From Pleomorphomonas sp. T1.2MG-36 (GTDB lineage Bacteria; Pseudomonadota; Alphaproteobacteria; Rhizobiales; Pleomorphomonadaceae): a stretch of DNA of 64,000 bases. Positions 58,414-64,000 of this stretch are shown here, piece by piece; the first letter of the stretch is position 1, and each line of letters starts with the position of its first letter. Made by a program: the position numbers and the translations under genes. The DNA lies in assembly GCF_950100655.1 (NCBI RefSeq), contig NZ_CATNLY010000051.1, positions 124,001 through 188,000 of the forward strand. The letters run 5' to 3'. The notes under the pieces are model-generated. The model was given only the letters and a program-made list of their open reading frames with translations, was not told the origin of the DNA and made no database searches.

Positions 58414-59154
58414 ATGATGCCGTCCGACCCATGGGACAGCGAGACCGCCAGGTCCTACGACACGCCGGGAACGGGCATGTTCGCGCCCGACCTTCTCAAG
58501 CAGACCGTCGACCGGCTTGCCGTGCTGGCCGGCGGCGGACGGGCGCTGGAGTTCGCCATCGGAACGGGGCGGGTCGCCGTCCCGCTGCATGAGAGGGGCG
58601 TGCCGGTTACCGGCATCGAGCTGTCGACGGCGATGATCGCCGAGCTGCGCACCAAGGCCGACGAGACCGAAATCCCGGTGATCGTCGGCGATATGGCCGT
58701 CACCTCGGCGCCGGGCCGGTTCAGCCTCGTCTATCTCGTCTACAACACCATCTCGAACCTTCTGACCCAGCGCGAGCAGGTCGCCGCATTCCGCAACGCG
58801 GCGCGGCACCTCGAGGCCGGCGGCTGCTTCGTGGTCGAACTCGGCGTTCCCGACTTGCGCAAGCTGCCGCCGGGCCAGACCGCCGTCGTCTTCGCCGACG
58901 AGCCCGGCTACATCGGCCTCGACACCTACGACGTGCTGAACCAGCGTATGGTGTCGCACCACGTCCGCTTCGGCGACGACAGGCAGGCGAACCTGCAGCG
59001 CTCCGCCCATCGCTACATCTGGCCGTCCGAACTGGACCTGATGGCGGAGCTGGCCGGCTTCACGCTGGAAGACCGGTCGGCCGACTGGACGGGCGCGCCA
59101 TTCACCGCCGAGTCCGGCTCGCACGTATCCGTCTACCGGCTTGCCGCGCGCTGA
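58414..59154 (+). CDS. Class I SAM-dependent methyltransferase
   Basis: A 246-residue methyltransferase. Motif I ALEFAIGTGRVAVPL lies near residues 44-58, followed by VTGIELSTAMI (acidic residue after strand 2), VIVGDMAVT and FSLVYLVYNTISNLL as motifs II and III. The pattern resembles Methyltransf_25-type enzymes acting on small molecules. Two adjacent ATG codons exist at the start. It precedes a phosphotransferase gene by 109 bp on the same strand. The substrate is not predictable. Confidence 0.88.
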   Translation: MMPSDPWDSETARSYDTPGTGMFAPDLLKQTVDRLAVLAGGGRALEFAIGTGRVAVPLHERGVPVTGIELSTAMIAELRTKADETEIPVIVGDMAVTSAPGRFSLVYLVYNTISNLLTQREQVAAFRNAARHLEAGGCFVVELGVPDLRKLPPGQTAVVFADEPGYIGLDTYDVLNQRMVSHHVRFGDDRQANLQRSAHRYIWPSELDLMAELAGFTLEDRSADWTGAPFTAESGSHVSVYRLAAR

Positions 59155-59263
59155 TGACTGGTGCGGTCAGCAGCTGAGCGGTCTTGCGCCGCCGGACGAG
59201 TTAAACCAAACAACGGCGGGGCGGCGAAAGGCAGTTTTGCCGCGGCGGCTCGGGGAGGTTTGA

Positions 59264-60040
59264 GTGGAGGCGCTCGAAGGCGGACGCGACGGGCAGATCT
59301 GGCGCGACGGCAACACTGTGACGCGGCCGGCCGGCCCGTGGACGCCGACGGTGCATCGCTTCCTCGCCCACATCAGTGCCGCCGGCTTTGTCGGAGCGCC
59401 CGTTCCCATCGGCATCACCGAGGCGGGGCAGGAGATCGTGAGCTTCGTCGAGGGGCGCGTCTCAGAGGACTTCCGCGATCCGCTGGTCGGTTCCGAGCGG
59501 ATGCTTCGGTCGGCGGCCCAGTTGCTGCGCGACTTCCATGCGGCCTCCAGGGGCTTCCTGGAGAGCGACCGCCAGGCGCAGGTCTGGATGCTGGAGCCGA
59601 GAGAGCCGCGCGAGATCGTCTGTCACGGCGACTTCGCGCCCTACAACGTTGCCGGCGATGAAGGCGTGGCCGTCGGCCTCATCGACTTCGACACCATTCA
59701 TCCGGCGCCGGCGCTGTGGGATCTCGCCTATGCCGTTTACCGCTGGGCGCCGCTGTTCTCGTCCGGCCATCAGGGCGGGGTGTTCGCGGTGGAGACGCAG
59801 CTGTCGCGGGCACGCATCTTCTGCGACGCCTATGGGGCAACGGCGGACGAGCGGCGCCATCTGCCGGGGATGATCGCCGAGCGCTTGCGGACGCTCGTCG
59901 CCTTCATGCGCGGCAGGGCCGAGGCGGGCGACGAGACCTTCGTCGAGGACGTGGAGGCGGGCGAGGCCGCGCTCTATCTCGCCGACATCGCCCATGTGGG
60001 CGGGCTCGGGGAGCGGCTCACCGACACCCTTCTGGGGTGA
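59264..60040 (+). CDS. Phosphotransferase (aminoglycoside phosphotransferase/choline kinase fold)
   Basis: A 258-residue kinase-like protein. The catalytic loop is VCHGDFAPYN (about 124-133: catalytic Asp and Asn) and the metal-binding DFD appears in VGLIDFDTIHPAPALWDLAYA (about 143-163, given as region). The N-terminal lobe is short, with IWRDGNTVTRPAGPW replacing the usual nucleotide-binding strands. The GTG at 59264 has GGGGAGG five bases upstream. Members phosphorylate aminoglycosides, choline, homoserine or unknown small molecules. A resistance role is not implied by the sequence. Confidence 0.87.
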   Translation: MEALEGGRDGQIWRDGNTVTRPAGPWTPTVHRFLAHISAAGFVGAPVPIGITEAGQEIVSFVEGRVSEDFRDPLVGSERMLRSAAQLLRDFHAASRGFLESDRQAQVWMLEPREPREIVCHGDFAPYNVAGDEGVAVGLIDFDTIHPAPALWDLAYAVYRWAPLFSSGHQGGVFAVETQLSRARIFCDAYGATADERRHLPGMIAERLRTLVAFMRGRAEAGDETFVEDVEAGEAALYLADIAHVGGLGERLTDTLLG

Positions 60041-60186
60041 GGGCGGAGTTTTACCTATAGGAAATCTGAAAGCGGCTTTCAGAACTTGCGATTAGGCCGG
60101 CGGGGCTGCCGGGCCTATATTGAGGGCGTCAAAGAGATGAGAGAAAGAGGCCGGAAACCCCCGGTCAGGAAAGAAGGAAAACCGAA

Positions 60187-60345
60187 ATGTTCGCCACCCT
60201 CAAGCGTGCTGCCAAGGCCCTCCGCGTTCCCAGCCAGGCCGAGCTTGACCTCGCCTACCTGAACGAAGCCGGCGACCGCTACGACCTCGAAGCCCGCGAG
60301 CGCAACCTCACCCGCCGCGCGCCGAACCGGGGCCTCGGTCTCTGA
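60187..60345 (+). CDS. DUF3563-like small protein
   Basis: A 52-residue protein beginning MFATLKRAAKALRVPSQAEL with the core DLAYLNEAGDRYDLEARERN, which fits the small DUF3563 family of Proteobacteria (function unknown). AAGGA lies nine bases before the ATG. It is a separate short transcription unit; a hairpin-prone GGCCGGCGG...CCGGGCC stretch and TATATT lie upstream near 60093-60121. Such short highly charged peptides are often strongly expressed. Confidence 0.75.
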   Translation: MFATLKRAAKALRVPSQAELDLAYLNEAGDRYDLEARERNLTRRAPNRGLGL

Positions 60346-60481
60346 GGACAGGACGGTAGCAAGCCGCCACTTTAATACGACGTCGAGCGCTCGATACCTG
60401 ACCGGTTCGGGCGCTTTGTCGTTACGGCGGCTTGGCAGGTTGTCGAGTAGACGGCGCCGGCCACACCGCACCGGATGGCTA

Positions 60482-62359
60482 TCACCAACCGCCGCCGCCG
60501 CCTCCGCCACCACCCGAGCCGGATGAGCCGGAGCCGAACGAAGAGCTGTCTTGGCTGGCCACTGAGTGAGAATGTCGAGGACTGATGTCAAAATCTGTGT
60601 CTGTCAGGCCAAATGAGTTATATCGCCACCAGCTTTGGCTATAGCTGTTTGCTCCCATGCCGGCATGGCTCTCCTGCCACTCCTCGTATGTACGCAGCCA
60701 TGGCTTGTGAGCGCCGAGGACGATGGCGTAAGGCAGCAAGCTTTCAAAATGGGACGATGACATGAGCGGTATGCCATTTTTGGTTTCTCTGCGCTTTAAG
60801 CTCAACGTCAGGTATTTTTGGAGCCCCTCAATTTGATCCTTGATGTCTCGTCCTCGTTCCGTTGCTTTCCCCATAAGGAAAACAAGACATGAAGCGATCA
60901 CTAAAAATCCATATATCAGGATCAGTTCTGTCGATTCCTTTGGTTTTGAGTTGTTTATAAAAACAAAGAGAACACCAAGCACCATTGGTGTGATAATTAT
61001 ATATGATATGTAGTTTATATATTTCCCAGACGTTATAGGCTTAATCTTGAAGAGGTCTTTTATTGAATCTGTAATTGGCCTTATCAGGCTTTTTACGAAA
61101 TAAGTAATCAACACACCAATTATTATTGGCGAGTATATTATTATTGGCTGGTGTGTTATGGATATTGATGCGATGACTGATGTGAATATTATTGCGATTC
61201 CGATTTTTATAAGGCCTTTATTTCTTATATTGAAACTCTCGGTTTCTGTGTCTTGAATCAATTTTTTCTGTGACTCGACTATCAAGCGTAAGCAATATAT
61301 ATTTTCTTTGCTTATTTCTAGGTATCCACCTTCTTTATCAATCCTTTGAATTATCATAGACTGGTCGTACGACAGTTTCCGGGGCGATTTGTTCGTCCTT
61401 TTGACGCCGGCGCCGTTGTCGAATTCTGTGATCGCCAAATATCCATTTGCCGCCAAGTCTATGAGGGATGCGGAGAAAGCAGCGTAACCGGAGTCCGGAA
61501 AGCCGCCATCTCGGATGTACCCGATCACGCCTGGAGATAAGCCTTCCGGCGGCGTCCATCTCAATGGCGTCGGGCCCTTTGCGGGGTCTTTTCCGTAGTG
61601 AAACCACAGAGCGAAAAGCACGAGGAGCGCCACGGCAAGAACACTCCCGCCGGCTAACGCGGTTTTCCCATCCCACCACCAAAAGGCAGGCTTCTGCACA
61701 GGCCTCGGCTGTGAAATGACGCCCTTGGGTATCTTGATGTCGATCGTCAGTCCTTCGCCGACCGACAGGCCGCGTGTCATGGCAAATGACGCGGTGGTGC
61801 CCGAAAGCTGTGCTGTGGCATCCTTCCCGCGCGCGCCGCGCGGCCCGGTGTAGACCGTCGCATCCTCAGGCTTGGCGTCGCCGGGCAAGGATACCGTCGC
61901 GGTGGCGTTTTCTATGGGAAACAGCCAGCCGTTTCCTGTCACATTCCAAACCAGGTTGTCGTAGGTGTCGTGAAATCTGACCTGAGTGTCGGTGCGATAC
62001 CTGATCCGATAGGTGTGGTCGCCCGGTTGAACCACTTGGCTTTTGGCGCCGATATAGATGCGCGTTCCGCCGGAGACGGCCTGTCGCGACCAATCGTCTG
62101 GTCGGCCGTCGCGCTCGACCGAGACAATCCGGAATGCGGCTTCGTCGCCCTCGGACCAGGAAAACGGGAAATCTCGATAAATGCCGTGGCGAATCCTGTC
62201 GCCCATCGCGCGAACGGTGATGGTCTCGGTGACGTCGAGCTCGCCGCTGGCCTCCAGCTGGATGGCGGCATCGAAGGACTTGATGACTTCCTGCGCGGTT
62301 GCCACCCTTGGCGATAGTCCGAGCACGGCAAGAAAGACGATCACGGCGTGGCGAAACAT
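60482..62359 (-). CDS. DUF2207 domain membrane protein with internal AT-rich segment
   Basis: A 625-residue protein with signal peptide (MFRHAVIVFLAVLGLSPRVATA), an extracytoplasmic DUF2207 domain (about 25-225, with HGIYRDFPFSW and YRIRYRTDTQVRFHD), a membrane helix (about 238-258), a cytoplasmic PPEGLSPGVIGYIRDGGF region, then further membrane helices (about 375-420 and 450-510) and the glycine-rich tail (SGSSG then poly-Gly, W) usual for the family. The part coding for about residues 340-535 is strikingly AT-rich with Ile/Lys-rich protein, unlike both ends. The ATG at 62359 gives the signal peptide; the open frame upstream does not. Function is unknown. Confidence 0.85.
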   Translation of the reverse strand: MFRHAVIVFLAVLGLSPRVATAQEVIKSFDAAIQLEASGELDVTETITVRAMGDRIRHGIYRDFPFSWSEGDEAAFRIVSVERDGRPDDWSRQAVSGGTRIYIGAKSQVVQPGDHTYRIRYRTDTQVRFHDTYDNLVWNVTGNGWLFPIENATATVSLPGDAKPEDATVYTGPRGARGKDATAQLSGTTASFAMTRGLSVGEGLTIDIKIPKGVISQPRPVQKPAFWWWDGKTALAGGSVLAVALLVLFALWFHYGKDPAKGPTPLRWTPPEGLSPGVIGYIRDGGFPDSGYAAFSASLIDLAANGYLAITEFDNGAGVKRTNKSPRKLSYDQSMIIQRIDKEGGYLEISKENIYCLRLIVESQKKLIQDTETESFNIRNKGLIKIGIAIIFTSVIASISITHQPIIIYSPIIIGVLITYFVKSLIRPITDSIKDLFKIKPITSGKYINYISYIIITPMVLGVLFVFINNSKPKESTELILIYGFLVIASCLVFLMGKATERGRDIKDQIEGLQKYLTLSLKRRETKNGIPLMSSSHFESLLPYAIVLGAHKPWLRTYEEWQESHAGMGANSYSQSWWRYNSFGLTDTDFDISPRHSHSVASQDSSSFGSGSSGSGGGGGGGGGW

Positions 62360-62520
62360 GTCGGCGTTCTCGGCAAGGATCGGTTCGAAAGATGACGACT
62401 TCGAGTTGTACTCGGCCGCTCCGCCGGGCGTAAGACTGCATCTCTCCTGACCAGGGTTCTTGCGCCTCCTTGGGCCGGTTCGGACGCTTGGTCGCATTTG
62501 TCGCTTGCTCCGGACCATAG

Positions 62521-62554
62521 AAAGGCCGCGCCATCCCGGGGGACGACGCGGCCT
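62521..62554 (-). terminator. Terminator candidate after the old-yellow-enzyme-type reductase
   Basis: AGGCCGCG and CGCGGCCT pair over 8 bp (62523-62530 with 62547-62554). On the minus strand two further U and then CU follow. It lies 26 bases past the reductase stop. Confidence 0.6.
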
Positions 62555-62579
62555 GTCGTTGTCAGTTTGACCGGGGCGA

Positions 62580-64000
62580 TCAGATCGAGCGCGCCACCTC
62601 GTAGGCATCCCAGATCGCGTACATGATGTTGGAGACTTGGCGGGCGTCGCCGAAGCTGTAGACTTCGGGAACGAGGTTGCGGACCTTGTCGTAGAGGCTG
62701 CGCTCGGAGCGATAGCCGATGGCGACGATGGCGCTGTCGGCCGGCACGATGGTCTCCTTGTCGCCGCTCTTCACCTTGAAGCCGCCCTTGACCGGTTCGG
62801 CCACATGGCTCGACGTCATGATGTCGATCTTCTTGTAGATCAGGAGGTCGTGCAGCATGTCGTGGTTGGCGTGGCAGAGCGGGCCGGCCAGCGCCAGGAT
62901 CGTCGGCGCCAGTTCGACGATGGTCACCTTCTTGCCCTGGTCGTGCAGCCATAGCGCCGTTTCGCAGCCGACGAGGCCGGCGCCGATGACGATGGTGCTG
63001 TCGCCGGCCGGCTTGACGCCGTTGAGCACGTCCTCGGCGGTGTAGACGTTGTCGGCGTCGCCGATGCTGAGCCGCTTGGGCTGCGAGCCGGTGGCGACGA
63101 TCAGCACGTCGGGCTTGGCGAGCCGCACCGTCTCCTCGGTCACTTCCTTGTTGAAGATCACCGGCACCTTGAGTTCGCGCAGCTCGCGCTCGTACCAGCG
63201 GATCAGGTCGTGGTCGTCTTCCTTGAAGTCGGGCACGCCGCCGGGGATGACGACGCCGCCGAGACGGTCGGACTTCTCGTAGAGGGTCACGACATGGCCG
63301 CGCAGCGTGGCGACGCGGGCTGCCTCCATGCCGGCGATGCCGCCGCCGACGATCATCACCGACCTCTTCTCGAGCGCGGCGCTGAGGCCGTATTCCGCTT
63401 CGCGGCCGCAGGCCGGGTTCACGGCGCAGGAGATCTGCGAGTACTTGGCAAGCCGGCCCATGCAGCCTTCCTGGCAGGAGAGGCAAGGACGGATGCGGTC
63501 GATCTTCTCGGCGCGCACCTTGTTCGGCAACTGCGGATCGGCGAGCAGCGGCCGGGCGAGGCCGACGAAGTCGGTCTTGCCGGAGACGATGGCGGCGGCG
63601 GCGAGATCGGGGTTGTCCATGCGGCCGGCGGTGATCACCGGCACCTTCAGCACCTCTTTCAGGATCCTGTTGTAGGGCAGGTAGAGGCCCTTGTCCTGGT
63701 ACATGGGCGGATGGCTCCAGTACCAGCTGTCGTAGGAGCCGACGTCGCCGTTGAAGGCGTCGTAGCCGGCCGCTTCCAAGAGCTTGGCCGCCTCGATGCC
63801 CTCGGGAATGTCGCGGCCCATCTCGACGAACTCCTCGCCCGGCAGGCCGCCGCTCTTCCAATCCTTGATGAAGCTCTTGATGGAGTAACGCAGCGACACC
63901 GGATAGTCGGCGCCGCAGCGTTCCTTGATCGCCTCAACGATCTCCACGGCGAAGCGCAGGCGGTTCTCCAGGCTGCCGCCATATTCGTCAGTGCGCTGGT
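62580..64000 (-). CDS. FAD-dependent NADH:flavin oxidoreductase / 2,4-dienoyl-CoA reductase-like (5' truncated by window)
   Basis: The last 472 residues of a multidomain reductase; the 5' part lies beyond the window end. The end of the old-yellow-enzyme barrel is visible (RTDEYGGSLENRLRFA at the edge, then GLARPLLADP). The 4Fe-4S cluster site is CLSC-x3-C-x11-C. The C-terminal half is a FAD/NAD(P) module with VMIVGGGIAGMEAA and IVIGAGLVGCETAL dinucleotide motifs. The layout matches FadH, trimethylamine dehydrogenase and 2-enoate reductase relatives. Its substrate could be an enoate or an N-methyl amine; the visible half does not decide. Confidence 0.9.
   Translation of the reverse strand, partial: QRTDEYGGSLENRLRFAVEIVEAIKERCGADYPVSLRYSIKSFIKDWKSGGLPGEEFVEMGRDIPEGIEAAKLLEAAGYDAFNGDVGSYDSWYWSHPPMYQDKGLYLPYNRILKEVLKVPVITAGRMDNPDLAAAAIVSGKTDFVGLARPLLADPQLPNKVRAEKIDRIRPCLSCQEGCMGRLAKYSQISCAVNPACGREAEYGLSAALEKRSVMIVGGGIAGMEAARVATLRGHVVTLYEKSDRLGGVVIPGGVPDFKEDDHDLIRWYERELRELKVPVIFNKEVTEETVRLAKPDVLIVATGSQPKRLSIGDADNVYTAEDVLNGVKPAGDSTIVIGAGLVGCETALWLHDQGKKVTIVELAPTILALAGPLCHANHDMLHDLLIYKKIDIMTSSHVAEPVKGGFKVKSGDKETIVPADSAIVAIGYRSERSLYDKVRNLVPEVYSFGDARQVSNIMYAIWDAYEVARSI

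Overview
The window is a high-GC chromosomal segment of an alphaproteobacterium, most likely order Hyphomicrobiales (Rhizobiales). Support: a pgsA-moaD-moaE cluster, a long-tailed UvrB, a PetP/PetR-like MarR-OmpR-kinase operon beside ilvE, an Omp25/31-type porin-like protein, DUF1127 and DUF3563 small proteins, and palindromic elements of the kind scattered through rhizobial genomes. A family-level guess (for example Pleomorphomonadaceae) would be speculative. I see no rRNA, tRNA, CRISPR array, insertion sequence or prophage. Most genes start with ATG; several of the best-supported starts are GTG.

Layout. 0.1-5.1 kb: a DapA-superfamily aldolase with a palindromic operator, DUF1345 and DoxX membrane proteins, an SMR efflux pump with its TetR repressor, then pgsA-moaD-moaE. 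5.7-13.8 kb: a sugar operon with a GH35/GH42-like beta-galactosidase, an unrecognised 270-residue protein, a complete CUT2 ABC transporter and a LacI regulator. 13.8-25.5 kb: mixed genes (pirin, MFS, CDF metal transporter, NAD(P)H oxidoreductase and EamA exporter around a MarR-type dyad, uvrB, a GT11-like fucosyltransferase) and twin secreted SH3b proteins. 25.7-31.7 kb: rlmJ, then a signalling group (HD-GYP, double receiver, chemoreceptor) and a VOC protein. 32-39.5 kb: secreted RNase T2 coupled to a small cysteine-bearing secreted protein, DUF1176, GST, a LysR/oxidoreductase divergon, an outer membrane protein, proC, csaA and a methyltransferase.

39.5-47.7 kb is the most interesting block: one minus-strand operon encoding AmiC-like amide sensor, AmiR-like ANTAR antiterminator, a complete dipeptide-type ABC transporter and an acetamidase/formamidase. 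Between its promoter and the amiC start lies an intrinsic terminator (9-bp stem plus six U), which is what an AmiR-controlled antitermination leader should contain. The block looks like a self-regulated amide uptake and hydrolysis system in which an ABC importer takes the place of the AmiS-type channel of the Pseudomonas ami operon.

47.7-64 kb: a LysR regulator, a DUF1127 protein, a 1205-residue autotransporter with a 27-bp dyad upstream, the MarR/OmpR-type/kinase operon, ilvE, a zinc-ribbon membrane protein, about 1 kb without a recognisable gene, a methyltransferase, a phosphotransferase, a DUF3563 peptide, a DUF2207 protein whose central coding DNA is strikingly AT-rich, and an Fe-S/FAD old-yellow-enzyme-type reductase cut by the window edge.
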